Positions 37,081-46,275 of a DNA stretch of 64,000 nucleotides are shown piece after piece. Under the pieces are notes generated by a model. That model was not told where the DNA came from. It worked only from the letters and a program-made list of their open reading frames with translations, and made no database searches. The stretch's first letter is position 1, and each line of letters begins with the position of its first letter. The stretch lies in NCBI GenBank assembly GCA_963841885.1, contig CAWJEK010000019.1, positions 124,001-188,000 of the forward strand. Direction: 5' to 3'. Source of the stretch: Bog-756 sp963841885 (lineage in GTDB: Bacteria > Actinomycetota > Acidimicrobiia > Acidimicrobiales > RAAP-2). A program made the translations under genes and the position numbers.

Positions 37081-37924
37081 GGTCGTGGCTCTCCTGGTTG
37101 GGTGGTGGTTGGTGCGGCGAATCCGTCGGAGGTGGGTTTCGACTCAGGCAGGGCGTCGGCATCCATGCCCTCCTGACTGTCGTCGACCCCGATCTCGGCG
37201 AGTAGCCGGGAGCGGAGCTCGTTGAACCGCGCCGCGGCGCGGCGCCGGGGCACGCCGACGTCGACCGGCAGGTCGAGGGTCACGCGCCCGTCGGTCAGGA
37301 CCAGGCAGCGGTCGGCCAGGAGGATCGCCTCGTCGACATCATGGGTGACCAGGAGCACAGCGGGGTGGTGGCGCTCGCACAGCTGGGCGACCAGCGCGTG
37401 CATGCGGATCCGGGTCAGGGCGTCGAGGGCACCGAAGGGCTCGTCGAGCAGCAGGAGCTGTGGCTCGGCGACCAGCGCCCGCGCCAGGGCGACCCGCTGG
37501 GCTTCCCCCCCGAAAGTGTCTTGGGCCAGTCCTGCTCGTGGCCGGCCAGGCCCACCTCGCCCAGCGCCTCGGCGCCGCGTCGGGCGGCCTCGGGACCGTG
37601 ACGTCCGAGCAGGACGTTGTCGAGCACCCGGGACCATGGCAACAGCCTGGGGTCCTGGAATACGACCGCCCGACGCTCGGGTACCAGGATCTCGCCGGTG
37701 GCCCCGTCGTCGAGTCCCGCCAGGGTCCGCAGGATGGTGGTCTTGCCCGATCCACTCCGACCGAGAAGAGCGACGAACTCCCCCGGGGCGATGTCGAGGT
37801 CGATGCCGGCGATCACCTGGCGGGGGCCGAAGCTGCGACCGAGGTCGCGGACGACCACTGCCCGGTCGGCCCGCGCGGCATCGCCGGGTGACCGGGAGCC
37901 GGTATCGGTCACCAGGGCGCTCAT
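37077..37924 (-). CDS. ABC transporter ATP-binding protein, SsuB/TauB-like, frameshifted at a G7 run
   Basis: The ATPase of a sulfonate-type importer. The N-terminal part has VVVRDLGRSFGPRQVI and Walker A GRSGSGKTTILR, the Q-loop VVFQDPRLLPW, then WPKTLSGG. The frame breaks inside the signature motif: the minus strand has seven G (37505-37511) where eight would give LSGGEAQRVALARAL. After the shift come Walker B LLLLDEPFGALD and the switch His in LVTHDVDEAILLADR. Adding one G gives 282 residues. A homopolymer undercall is the most likely cause. Start and stop overlap the neighbours by ATGA. Confidence 0.87.
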
Positions 37925-38823
37925 CGGCCCGGCTGCCACCGCAGCAGCATCCGCTCGAGGAGTCGGACCACACCGTCGGTGACGAGGCCCAGGAGCGCGT
38001 AGCAGACGAGGCACACGACGATCACGTCGGACTGGAAGAAGGTCTGGGCCTGCACGATGAGGTAGCCGAGGCCGCTCGACGCGTTGATCTGCTCGGCGAA
38101 GACCAGCAGGAGCCAGGCCACCGCGGCGGCCATCCGGAGGCCGATCAGGAATCCGGGGAGGGCCGCCGGCAGCACGATCCGCCGGATCCTCGCCCACCGT
38201 CCGATGCCCACCACCTCCGCCAGCTCCAGGTATCCCGGGTCCAGCGAGCGGATCGCCGCGTACGTGTTGATGTACACCGGGAACATCACGCCCAGTGTGA
38301 TCAGCGAGATCTTGGCCGTCTCCCCCACCCCCAGCCACAGGACGAAGAGGGACTCGAGGCCGATGATGGGCACGAACCGGAGCATCTGGACGTTGCCGTC
38401 GATCAGGTTCTCCCCCAGCTTCGACAGCCCGGCGGCCAGGGCCAGGGCCGCACCGACCGGGACGCCGATCAGCAGTCCCCAGAACACCCGCTGCAGGGAT
38501 GCCCAGAGCGCGTCCGGCAGCTGCCCGTCCCGGATCATGTGGGCGCCGGTGGTGATGACCACCGAGGGCGCCGCCAGGTCCTGGGGCCGGATCCAACCGG
38601 CCAGGGCGGCGATCTCCCAGATGGCGAAGAGCAGGGCCACGCCGATGAAGCGCTGCCATCCCCGTCCGACACGCCGGGTCCGGGCACCGGCATCGGGCCC
38701 GACCCCCGTGGTCAGGCGGACCAGCGCCGGAGTGTCGGCGGAGCGGCCGGCGGGTGCGCCCACCCCCGCCGGCGGACCGCCTGGGGAACCAGGCGGCGAG
38801 GTCGCGGTGTCGAGCGTGGTCAC
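37921..38823 (-). CDS. ABC transporter permease, SsuC/TauC-like
   Basis: A 300-residue inner-membrane permease of the BPD_transp_1 family. An ~55-residue hydrophilic, Pro/Gly-rich N-terminal extension precedes six hydrophobic helices beginning FIGVALLFAIWEIAALAG. The EAA-type loop that contacts the ATPase is ELAEVVGIGRWARIRRIVLPAALPGFLIGLRM. It starts at GTG 38823, which overlaps the stop of the solute-binding gene, and its stop overlaps the ATPase start. Confidence 0.92.
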   Translation of the reverse strand: MTTLDTATSPPGSPGGPPAGVGAPAGRSADTPALVRLTTGVGPDAGARTRRVGRGWQRFIGVALLFAIWEIAALAGWIRPQDLAAPSVVITTGAHMIRDGQLPDALWASLQRVFWGLLIGVPVGAALALAAGLSKLGENLIDGNVQMLRFVPIIGLESLFVLWLGVGETAKISLITLGVMFPVYINTYAAIRSLDPGYLELAEVVGIGRWARIRRIVLPAALPGFLIGLRMAAAVAWLLLVFAEQINASSGLGYLIVQAQTFFQSDVIVVCLVCYALLGLVTDGVVRLLERMLLRWQPGR

Positions 38824-39866
38824 GAGGCCTCCAGCGAAGCCACCAGGCCGTTGAACCTGGGGTCGAACTGCTCGGCGACGTTGATCTTCCGGGGGATCTG
38901 CCCGGCGGCGAAGTAGAGGTCGGCGGCCTCCTGCTGGTCCGCGAGCACGTCACCCGGCAGCTGCAGGAAGGTGGACGGGCCCAGCCGCTTGGCCACCTCG
39001 GCCGCCCGGGCGGGCGACAGGTGGTACTGGTCGATGAAGACGGCCTGGATCGCCGTCTGGGGGTGGGCATTCAGGTACTGGTAGGCCTTGACCAGGCGGC
39101 CGATGTAGTCGGCGATCGCCGCCGACTTGGCCGAGTTGCCGGGCCGCGCCGGTGGCGATGAGGAAGCTCGCCCGGTCGATGGTCGTCCCGTAGGCGATCA
39201 CGTGGGCGGTGGGGTTGGCCTCGAGGTAGACGCTGAGCAGCGGCTCCACCGTGATACCCGCATCCGCCGATCCCCCCTGCAGGGCCGCAGCGATCTGGGT
39301 GGTCGGCAGGTTGACCGAGGTGATGTCTGACAGGGAGAGCCCGGCACTCTTCAGGCCCTCGAGCAGCACGGTCTGACTGGCCGTCCCCTCCTGGTACGCC
39401 ACCCGCTTGCCCTTCAGGCCGGCCCAGCCGGAGATCGAGTGGTCGGTGGGACTGGACGCCAGGGCGTAGCCGCTGCCTTCGTGGCCCACCCGGCCACCGT
39501 GGTGATCGTCTGGCCGGCCGACTGGGCGAAGATCAGCGGGGTGCTGTACACGAAGCCCACGTCGAGGGCCCCGCCCTGGAAGGCCTGCAGCATCGGCGGC
39601 CCACCGACGAACTCCGAGTACTGGACCGTGTAGGGGAACTTCTGGTCCTGGCCGGTGATGGAGAGCACGGTCTTGAGATTCTGGAGCTGCTCGCCGACCC
39701 GGAGGACGGTGCCGGGCGGGATGGACGAGGCCGAGGCCGTCGTGGCCTTCGCCGACGTCGTCGTGGTCGAGGAGGACGACGACGAGCCACCGCACGCCGC
39801 GAACAGCATCCCGGCCAGGGCTAGGCCCAGGAGGGTGGTGGTCGAGCGGGTCCGGAACGTCGTCAT
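38820..39866 (-). CDS. Sulfonate/nitrate-type ABC solute-binding lipoprotein, SsuA-like, two frameshifts
   Basis: The receptor lipoprotein of the importer. It starts TTFRTRSTTTLLGLALAGM, lipobox LFAACG, Ser/Thr linker, then VLRVGEQLQNLKTVL. Frame 1 runs to VAGWATK; a missing base near 39472-39479 leads to GSGYALASSPTDHS and AYQEGTASQTVLLEGL in frame 2; an extra base near 39136-39148 leads to NSAKSAAIADYIGRLV in frame 3. The two indels cancel and give 348 residues. The NMT1/SsuA-like fold is clear, and the ligand is probably a sulfonate. A promoter lies directly upstream. Two compensating errors within 340 bp suggest poor local sequence quality. Confidence 0.83.
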
Positions 39867-39874
39867 GCGCTCAA

Positions 39875-39902
39875 TGTATATAAAGCCGATGGGAATAGTC
39901 AA
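39875..39902 (-). promoter_or_regulatory. Sigma-70-type promoter of the SsuACB-TauD operon
   Basis: On the minus strand TTGACT (39897-39902) and TATACA (39875-39880) are 16 bp apart in an AT-rich patch. Only 8 bases separate the -10 from the ATG at 39866, so the transcript is expected to start within a few bases of the start codon (near-leaderless). It separates this operon from the upstream alcohol dehydrogenase gene. Confidence 0.6.
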
Positions 39903-39943
39903 GATTGCCTCCCGACTCTTCTCCCATCCGGATCTCGGCAGGG

Positions 39944-41056
39944 TCAGTCGAAGTGGAGGACGCCCCGGATGTTGCGGCCGGCCAGCATGTCGGCGTATCC
40001 GTCGTTGACGTCCTCCAGCGGATAGGCCCGCGTGATCATGCGTTCGAGGTCGAGCAGGCCCAGCTCGTCGAGCCGGAGGAGGTGCGGGATGTCGTAGCGG
40101 GCGTTGCCGGATCCGTAGACACAGCCGACGATCTGCTTCTCGAAGAGGGTCAGCCACGTCAACGACATCGACACCGTGGTCTCGGCCAGGGGGTGCATGT
40201 TGGTGACGACGACGCGGCCGCGCTTGGCGGCCAGGGCGAGGATCGACTCGAGCATCGCCCCGTCGCCCACGCCCATGGTGCAGACGACCTTCTCCGCCAG
40301 CTTGCCCCAGGTGACCTCCTCGACGAGAGGCAGCGCCTCGGCGATACCCGCCGCGGTGTGGGTGGCCCCGAACACCGTCGCCATCTCGCGTTTGAAGGGC
40401 ACCGGGTCGACAGCCACGATCCGTTCGGCGCCCGCATGGCGGGCTCCCTGGATGGCGGCCGATCCGAGTCCACCGGCTCCGATCACCACCACGTCGTCGC
40501 CGGGCTGCACGCCGGCGGCGTAGACCGCCGAACCCCAGCCGGTGGTGACCCCGCAGCCGACGAGGCACGCCGTCTCCAGCGGGTAGTGGTCGAGGATCCG
40601 CACGCAGGACGACTCGTGCACCACGGTGTACGGACTGAACGTACCGAGGCACATCATGGAGGCCAGATCGGTGCCGTCCGTCCGATGGTGGCGGGAGGTG
40701 CCGTCCACCTGGATGCCCAGCATCGTGCGGTCGCCGAGATCGCACACGTTCGAGTGGCCGGTCGCACACGACGGGCAGCGGCCACAGGCCGGGATGGCGG
40801 CCAGCACGACGTGGTCACCGGGACGGAGTTCCGTGACCCCGGCACCCACCTCCTCGACCACCCCCGCCCCTTCGTGGCCGCCCACGATCGGATAGAAGCC
40901 ACCGAGGTCACCCGTGCGGAAGTGGTCGTCGCTGTGGCACAGGCCCGACGCCGCCAGATGGACGAGTACCTCGCCCGCCTTCGGCGGATCGAGCGTGATC
41001 GTCTCGATATCCCAGGGTCGGTGCTCGGACTGGATGACCGCCGCCCTGGTCTGCAT
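39944..41056 (-). CDS. Zinc-dependent alcohol dehydrogenase, NDMA/mycothiol-dependent type-like
   Basis: A medium-chain dehydrogenase of 370 residues. Catalytic zinc ligands: Cys in SGLCHSDDH, His in GGHEGAGVVEEVG, and a later Cys in LVGCGVTTGW. Structural zinc Cys: CGRCPSCATGHSNVC. The cofactor motif is VIGAGGLGSAAIQGA. The overall sequence (AAVIQSEHRPWDIETI, GTFSPYTVVHESS, MLAGRNIRGVLHFD) resembles actinobacterial NDMA-dependent alcohol dehydrogenases. The substrate is unknown; desulfonation yields aldehydes, so it might handle such products (inference). The start ATG 41056 follows GGGAG. Confidence 0.92.
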   Translation of the reverse strand: MQTRAAVIQSEHRPWDIETITLDPPKAGEVLVHLAASGLCHSDDHFRTGDLGGFYPIVGGHEGAGVVEEVGAGVTELRPGDHVVLAAIPACGRCPSCATGHSNVCDLGDRTMLGIQVDGTSRHHRTDGTDLASMMCLGTFSPYTVVHESSCVRILDHYPLETACLVGCGVTTGWGSAVYAAGVQPGDDVVVIGAGGLGSAAIQGARHAGAERIVAVDPVPFKREMATVFGATHTAAGIAEALPLVEEVTWGKLAEKVVCTMGVGDGAMLESILALAAKRGRVVVTNMHPLAETTVSMSLTWLTLFEKQIVGCVYGSGNARYDIPHLLRLDELGLLDLERMITRAYPLEDVNDGYADMLAGRNIRGVLHFD

Positions 41057-41172
41057 GTCGCTCCCGTTCCCGCTCACCGCGTGCTCCGCAGTCGGGCCGC
41101 AGGTCGGACCGACCGGGTGATCCTGTCACGTCACCCGCGGTCCCGCCGGGAGTCGTCTTCCGTCTCCCGCCG

Positions 41173-42139
41173 TCACCCGGCCCCGAGGGCCGGACCCAGC
41201 TCCCGCCTCCACCACTCGATGAACCCGCCCTGGTGGTCGCCGCCGATCTGGCACAGGGCCACGTGGGTGAACCCGGCGGCGGCGAACTCCCCGACCGCGT
41301 CGACCACGGCGTCGACGGAGTCGCCGCAGGGGATGCCGTCGGCGATGTCGTCCGGGCGGACCGTGCTCGACGCCGCCTCGAAGGCCGCCGTGCTCGGGAA
41401 GTTCGGAGTTGACCTTCCATCCACCGCCGAACCAGCTGAACAGTTCCTGGGCCCGCTTGACGGCGGTGTCGCGGTCGGGGTCGTAACTGACGGGCAACTG
41501 ACCCACCCGGGGCTTGCCCCCGCCGCCGGCGGCATCGAAGGCGTCGACGATGTCCGACTTCGGCTCGACCGCGATGAGGCAGTCGGCCTTCTCCCCCGCC
41601 AGTCGGCTCGACTGTTCGCCCGAGGCGGCGATCCCCAGCCTGAGGGGCTGGTCGGGAAGATCCCACAACTTCGCCGAGTCGACCTGGAAGTGGCGACCGT
41701 CGTAGTTCACGTAGCCACCCGCCCACAGGGCCCGGATGATGTCCACCGCCTCGTCGAGCATCTGGTGCCGGACGTTGACCGGCGGCCAGCCTCCCCCGGT
41801 CACGTGCTCGTTGAGGTTCTCGCCGGCTCCGAGCCCGAGGGTGAACCGCCCGTCGGACAGGATGTCCACGGTCGCCGCCTTCTGGGCGACGACCGCCGGG
41901 TGGTACCGCTTGATCGGACAGGTCACGTACGTCATCAGTTCGATGGTGGAGGTGGCCTGGGCGACCGCTCCGAGTACCGACCAGGCGTACGGCGAATGCC
42001 CCATGGCATCCACCCAGGGGAAGTAGTGGTCCGAGATCACGGCGAACCCGAACCCCGCTTCCTCGGCCAGTTGGACGTCGCGCACCAGCGACTTCGGGCC
42101 GGCCTGCTCGCACATCATCGTGTATCCGATCACTGTCAT
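41173..42139 (-). CDS. F420-dependent LLM-class oxidoreductase, frameshifted
   Basis: A TIM-barrel flavin-type enzyme using deazaflavin F420. Signature segments: ISDHYFPWVDAMGHSPYAWSVLGAVAQ, TYVTCPIKRYHPAVVAQKAATVDILS and LGLGAGENLNEHVTGGGWPP, matching F420-glucose-6-phosphate-dehydrogenase-like enzymes. The frame shifts near 41391-41402 (KVNSELP continues as STAAFEAASSTVRPDDIADG), and removing one base gives 321 residues. The C-terminal part FTHVALCQIGGDHQGGFIEWW is intact. It is on the same strand as the alcohol dehydrogenase with a 116-bp gap that shows no clear promoter. Confidence 0.87.
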
Positions 42140-42326
42140 GCCGTGGCTCTACCCGGTGGACACCGACCCGATGCGGACGAATTGCCCGATCGCCGCATGA
42201 CGCGGCGAGGTTCCCGGTGGCGTGAGCCGGTGCCGGCTCGTCGGGCCGCGCCCGGATGACAGCGGGAGTCGTCCGGGCGGCGGGCGACGCCGCCCGGACG
42301 CCGAGCGGCCCCGGTACCCTCGGGAC
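42140..42326. other. Divergent intergenic region
   Basis: 187 bp between the F420 enzyme and the MmcQ/YjbR gene. It is GC-rich. A short inverted pair TCCGGGCGGCG/CGCCGCCCGGA at about 42270-42300 could form a hairpin. No other element is recognised. Confidence 0.35.
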
Positions 42327-42692
42327 ATGACGACGAGGATGGAGCGCCTGGAGCAGATCGCGGCCCGGCTCCCCGAAGCCCGACGCGTCGACATCGAGGC
42401 CTGGGGCGGCGAGCCCACGTTCCGGGTGCGGGGCAAGAACTTCGTGTTCGCCAGCCCCGATGCCTCGTCCATCAGCGTGAAGCTGCCCCTCGACGAGGCC
42501 GCCGCCGTCGTCGCCATGGACCCCCACGCCTCACCGACGGGGTACGGCCTCGGTCGCCACGGCTGGGTAACCGTCAGCCTGACCGGCCGCCTGGGCGCCG
42601 CCCGCTGGCAGGAGGTCGAGGAGTGGGTGGAGACGTCCTACACCCTGGTCGCACCCCGCAAGCTCGCCCGCCAGGTACTCGGAACGGACTGA
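42327..42692 (+). CDS. MmcQ/YjbR family protein
   Basis: A 121-residue protein of the YjbR fold, related to DNA-binding domains. It has the family pattern RLPEARRVDIEAWGGEPTFRVRGKNFVFAS, then ISVKLPLDEAAAVVAMDP and WVETSYTLVAPRKLARQVL. The function is not established for this family. The start ATG 42327 is chosen; ATG 42339 is an alternative. It is convergent with the PPOX-family gene, with a hairpin between. Confidence 0.85.
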   Translation: MTTRMERLEQIAARLPEARRVDIEAWGGEPTFRVRGKNFVFASPDASSISVKLPLDEAAAVVAMDPHASPTGYGLGRHGWVTVSLTGRLGAARWQEVEEWVETSYTLVAPRKLARQVLGTD

Positions 42693-42700
42693 GAACGGCC

Positions 42701-42720
42701 GACCGGCGTCGCCGTCGGTC
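42701..42720. terminator. Short hairpin between convergent genes
   Basis: GACCGGCG and CGTCGGTC pair over 8 positions with one G-U and a TCGC loop, 9 bases after the MmcQ/YjbR gene and before the convergent PPOX gene. It suits a bidirectional terminator. Confidence 0.45.
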
Positions 42721-42735
42721 AGCCCGTGGCGGCGC

Positions 42736-43221
42736 TCACGCCAGCGAGACCCGCTCGTTCTCGCCGCCCGAGACGCGCTCGCCCGTCACCCTCGCCTTCA
42801 CGAAGCTGACGGCGGTGGCCAGGCGACCTCCGGGCGAGTCCCAGTACTCGGCCGACGTGGCCTCGACCTTCAGGAGACGCAGGCGTGGGTCGTCGGGACC
42901 GTCGGGGAACCACGCCGCCACGCCGGCGTTCCAGAGCTCGTGGGCCCTGTCCCGGTCCTCCACCTCCACCGCTTCGCCGGTGAGCGAGACCCAGGTCGAC
43001 CCTGACGCCACGGTCACGTTCACCTGGGGGTGGTGCGCCACATGGACCATCTTGCGTGAGTCCCGTTCGACGAAGAACCACAGGTCCCCGTCGAAGTCGG
43101 CCTCCTGGAGCCCCATCGGACGGCTGGTCAGCGTCCCGTCAGGCGCCACCGTGGTCAGCATGGCCAACCGGTTGCCCCGGATCAGCTCGGCCACCCGTCG
43201 GGTGTCGTCGTCCATGGTCAT
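42736..43221 (-). CDS. Pyridoxamine 5'-phosphate oxidase-fold protein (general stress protein 26-like)
   Basis: A 161-residue split-barrel flavin/F420-binding protein. It has the family segments RLAMLTTVAPDGTLTSRPMGLQ, FDGDLWFFVERDSRKMVHVAHHPQVNVTVAS and TWVSLTGEAVEVEDRD, and the C-terminal WFPDGPDDPRLRLLKVEATSAEYWD typical of the GS26 group. The likely ligand is FMN or F420, and the reaction is unknown. The start ATG 43221 follows GAGGAGGAA. It is downstream of the SpoIIE phosphatase gene on the same strand, but the two need not be coregulated. Confidence 0.9.
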   Translation of the reverse strand: MTMDDDTRRVAELIRGNRLAMLTTVAPDGTLTSRPMGLQEADFDGDLWFFVERDSRKMVHVAHHPQVNVTVASGSTWVSLTGEAVEVEDRDRAHELWNAGVAAWFPDGPDDPRLRLLKVEATSAEYWDSPGGRLATAVSFVKARVTGERVSGGENERVSLA

Positions 43222-43281
43222 CAGCGTTCCTCCTCGTCGGTCACGGACACCGACCCCGACCGGCCGGGGTCGGTGCCGGAC

Positions 43282-45207
43282 TCACGGGGCCGGCTCTACC
43301 CGCGGGTCCGGGCGGCAATCGGACGGCCCCTCCCGCCGGCGGACGGCCAGCACCACGACGTCGTCGTCCGGGGCTTCGGGCACCAGCGCCTCCACCACCG
43401 CGGCGCACATCGCCCGGCTGTCGCCGACCGGGGTCCGCTCCACGACGGCCCGGAGCCGTTCCCGGCCCACGTCGATCGGCTCACCCCGACGCTCGATGAG
43501 TCCGTCCGTGTAGAAGAGGAGGACGGCCCCGTCCGGAACCTCGAGTTCGTGGTCGGTCCGGCGGGCGCGTTCCACCGTCCCGAGGAGCACCTCGCTCTTC
43601 TCCTCGATGACATCGGCACGGCCGTCGGTGTGCCGCAACACCGGGGGGAGGTGCCCGGCACTCGCCCACCGGACACACAACCGGTCGGCGTCGGGCTCCG
43701 ACGGCCGCACCTCGGCGACGAGCATCGTGGCGACGGCATCCAGATCGAGGACCACGATGGCGTCGTCGAGCAGCTCCAACAGCTGGGCCGGTCCGCGGCC
43801 ACCCCGGAACGCCATCCCCCGGAAGAGGTTGCGCAGCTGGGCCATGGTGGCGGCGGCGTCGCCGTCGTGCCCCGCCACGTCACCCACCACCAGCAGGGAA
43901 CCCCCGTCCTCCGTCCGGAACGCGTCGTACCAGTCCCCACCCACCTGGACGGCCTGGCCGGCGGGAAGGTAGACGGTGGCCACGTCGAGACCCTCGGAGG
44001 TGGGCGACGAGTTCAGCAGGCTGCGCTGCATCGACTCGACCATCGATGCGACCTGCTCGGCGTGCTCGGCGTTGGCGCGGGTGATCCGGAGGTGGTCGAC
44101 GACCTGGGCGCACTGGGCGGCGATCGACTCCATCAGGGCGAGCTCCTCCTGGCCGAACTCACGCTCGTCCCGCCAGGAGATCGCCAGCGAACCCAGCACC
44201 CGGTCGCCGCGTACGAGAGGGAAGTAGGCCCAGGCGTGCCGTCCGGTGTCGGCGTAGACCTGGGCCATCTCGGGCAGGAAGGCGAGTCCGGTCGCCCGGT
44301 CGGGGAACAGCAGCGGCTGGCCGGTCCTGGCCACGTAGCGTCCGGGCAGCGGGCTGTCCAGCGGTGCCTCGGTGTACCGGGCCCGGGTGAGGTCGTCCAT
44401 GTGGTCGCTCAGGTGGACGCGCAGTTCGTCACCGTCGCGGATGACGACGGCTCCCCCGGCGGCGTCGAGGATGGGGAAGGCGGCGTTGAACACGATGTCG
44501 GTGAGCGCCTCGATGGAGTCGGCTCCGACCATGTCCACCGCCGCCCGGGCCAACTGGGCCAGCCGGCTCCGGATCAGCCGCTCGGCCTCGACGGAGGCGA
44601 CGAGATCGTCGTGCCGACGTCGGGCCAGGCGCTCCTGCTCGGTGGCCTCGTGGCGGAGCCGTTCCTCCCGCTCGGCGCGGGCGACCAGGGTGTCGGTGAT
44701 GTCGAGGCCGTAGGCGACCACGAACGCCCGGCGGCCGCCGGACGGGTGCTCGTCGTAGACCGGGTGCAGCGAGAGGTCCACCATCCGCACCGATCCGTCC
44801 CCGACGAAATAGCGGCTCGTCGTGCGCAGGGCGCGCCCGCTCGTGACGACCTCGCCGCACCACCGGCGGATCTGGTCGGCGAGCTCGGGATCCGGACTCC
44901 ACCAGCCACCCTCCCAGAAGGGTCGTCCGACGGTGACGGAACGGTCGAGTCCACAGCCCTCGATGGAGAGTTCGTTGGCGTCGAGGATCGTCCCGTCACC
45001 GTCGAGGATGCCGGCGAAGAGCAGCGGCGTCTCGTACAGCGCCTGGAGCCAGTGGCCGGCCACGTCCCAACCGAGGGAACGGTCGGCGGGCGCGACGGCG
45101 GTGGTCTCCAGCCAGATCTCTCCCCCCAGGTAACGCGTCGGCACGGTTCGTGCTCCCTCTGCTCTGCTCGGTCGGTGCCCGACCGTCGTCATCGACGTGT
45201 CAGTCAT
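43282..45207 (-). CDS. PAS-GAF-SpoIIE (PP2C) phosphatase
   Basis: A 641-residue signalling protein, probably a phosphatase that dephosphorylates an anti-sigma antagonist. Order: PAS domain ~50-190 (ALYETPLLFAGILDGDGTILDANELS, then the PAC segment FVVAYGLDITDTLVARAEREERLRHE), a coiled helix, a GAF domain ~235-385, and the PP2C/SpoIIE domain ~400-625 with QVGGDWYDAFRTEDG, VVGDVAGHDGDAA, ASAGHLPPVL and FYTDGLIERRGEP. Metal-binding Asp residues are present. A partner STAS protein is encoded at 13986, about 29 kb away; no closer one is seen. Confidence 0.93.
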   Translation of the reverse strand: MTDTSMTTVGHRPSRAEGARTVPTRYLGGEIWLETTAVAPADRSLGWDVAGHWLQALYETPLLFAGILDGDGTILDANELSIEGCGLDRSVTVGRPFWEGGWWSPDPELADQIRRWCGEVVTSGRALRTTSRYFVGDGSVRMVDLSLHPVYDEHPSGGRRAFVVAYGLDITDTLVARAEREERLRHEATEQERLARRRHDDLVASVEAERLIRSRLAQLARAAVDMVGADSIEALTDIVFNAAFPILDAAGGAVVIRDGDELRVHLSDHMDDLTRARYTEAPLDSPLPGRYVARTGQPLLFPDRATGLAFLPEMAQVYADTGRHAWAYFPLVRGDRVLGSLAISWRDEREFGQEELALMESIAAQCAQVVDHLRITRANAEHAEQVASMVESMQRSLLNSSPTSEGLDVATVYLPAGQAVQVGGDWYDAFRTEDGGSLLVVGDVAGHDGDAAATMAQLRNLFRGMAFRGGRGPAQLLELLDDAIVVLDLDAVATMLVAEVRPSEPDADRLCVRWASAGHLPPVLRHTDGRADVIEEKSEVLLGTVERARRTDHELEVPDGAVLLFYTDGLIERRGEPIDVGRERLRAVVERTPVGDSRAMCAAVVEALVPEAPDDDVVVLAVRRREGPSDCRPDPRVEPAP

Positions 45208-45257
45208 ATGTGTCGTCCGGCGTCGTCTCCACCGGTGCGTGGTCGTACCCGGTCAGG

Positions 45258-46094
45258 TTATTTGGCCAGGAAGTCGAGCAGCCGCTCGTTCCAGTCGTCG
45301 GCGTGGCTCACATTGCAGCCGTGCGGTGCGTCGGGGATGACCTCGAGCCGGCTGGCGGGCAGCGCCTGGTGGGTCCGCCGGCCCGAGCCGGCGAACGGGA
45401 CCGTGGCGTCGCCGTCGCCGTGGAGGACGAGCGACGGCACGTCGACCCGGGCGAGGTCCTCCCGGAAGTCGGTGCCTCCGAACGAGGCCATGCAGGCCAG
45501 GGCCGCCTTCGGGTCGGCCTGGCCGCACAGGCGCAGGGCGTCGTGGCGCTGGCGCTCCGTCACCTGCAGCTCGCCCCGGACGGAGAAGAACGTGGTCACG
45601 AATCCGTTGTAGAAGGCGTTCCGGTCCCCGGCCAACGCCGCCGCCCTACGTGACGCCTCGTCCTCGGTCAGCGGCCCCTCCGGATTGTCCCCGGTCTGCA
45701 GCAGGTACGGCGTGACGGCCGAGGCGAAGACGACGCTGCGCAGTCGCTCGGGACCGAACAGCGTGAAGTACCGGGCCACCTCGCCTCCACCCATGGAGAA
45801 GCCGACCAGGGTGACGTCATGGAGGGCGAGCTCGACCACCAGGGTGTGCAGATCGTCGGCCAGGGTGTCGTAGTCGTAGCCCCGGGCGGGCTTGTCGCTC
45901 CGGCCGAAGCCCCTCCGGTCGTAGGTGACGACGCGGTAACCGGCCCGCTCGAGCGCCGGGACCTGCTCACTCCAGGACTCGCCCGACAGCGGCCACCCGT
46001 GGATCAGTACGACGGGTCGGCCGGAGCCGCCGGTGTCGTCGACGTGCAGGGTGGTGTTCCGGAACATCCCGTGATGGGCGGTGAACTCGGTCAT
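45258..46094 (-). CDS. Alpha/beta hydrolase, non-heme chloroperoxidase family
   Basis: A cytoplasmic alpha/beta hydrolase of 278 residues. Landmarks: VVLIHGWPLSGESWSEQVPAL, YDRRGFGRSDKP, the nucleophile elbow VGFSMGGGE, the acid in LVLHGDGDATVPF and the His in PDAPHGCNVSHADDWNERLLDFL. This matches bacterial cofactor-free haloperoxidases/esterases. The native reaction is probably esterase-like. The start ATG 46094 follows GGAGGAGATCG. Confidence 0.9.
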   Translation of the reverse strand: MTEFTAHHGMFRNTTLHVDDTGGSGRPVVLIHGWPLSGESWSEQVPALERAGYRVVTYDRRGFGRSDKPARGYDYDTLADDLHTLVVELALHDVTLVGFSMGGGEVARYFTLFGPERLRSVVFASAVTPYLLQTGDNPEGPLTEDEASRRAAALAGDRNAFYNGFVTTFFSVRGELQVTERQRHDALRLCGQADPKAALACMASFGGTDFREDLARVDVPSLVLHGDGDATVPFAGSGRRTHQALPASRLEVIPDAPHGCNVSHADDWNERLLDFLAK

Positions 46095-46275
46095 CGATCT
46101 CCTCCAGTCCCCGGTTCCCGATCTCCCGTCCGGGGGAGCGGTGCGCCCCCGGGTCCGGACCGGACCCCGGGCGCGGAACGCGGTCGCCCACTCGCGTACC
46201 CGCTCCCGTCGCCGGCATGCCTTCCGGCCGGAATCCCCCTTCGGCTCCGGGTGCCCCGTCGGACGCCGCGCCCGG
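46095..46275. other. Intergenic stretch without gene
   Basis: 181 bp of GC-rich sequence upstream of the haloperoxidase-like gene and downstream of the ArsR fusion. Beyond the ribosome site of the haloperoxidase gene I see no element. Confidence 0.35.

Noticed and set aside
37505..37511. Programmed ribosomal frameshift in the SsuB-like gene
   Set aside because: The shift is inside the essential LSGG signature, so only a full shift gives function, and no stimulatory structure is evident; a missed G in a homopolymer explains it better.
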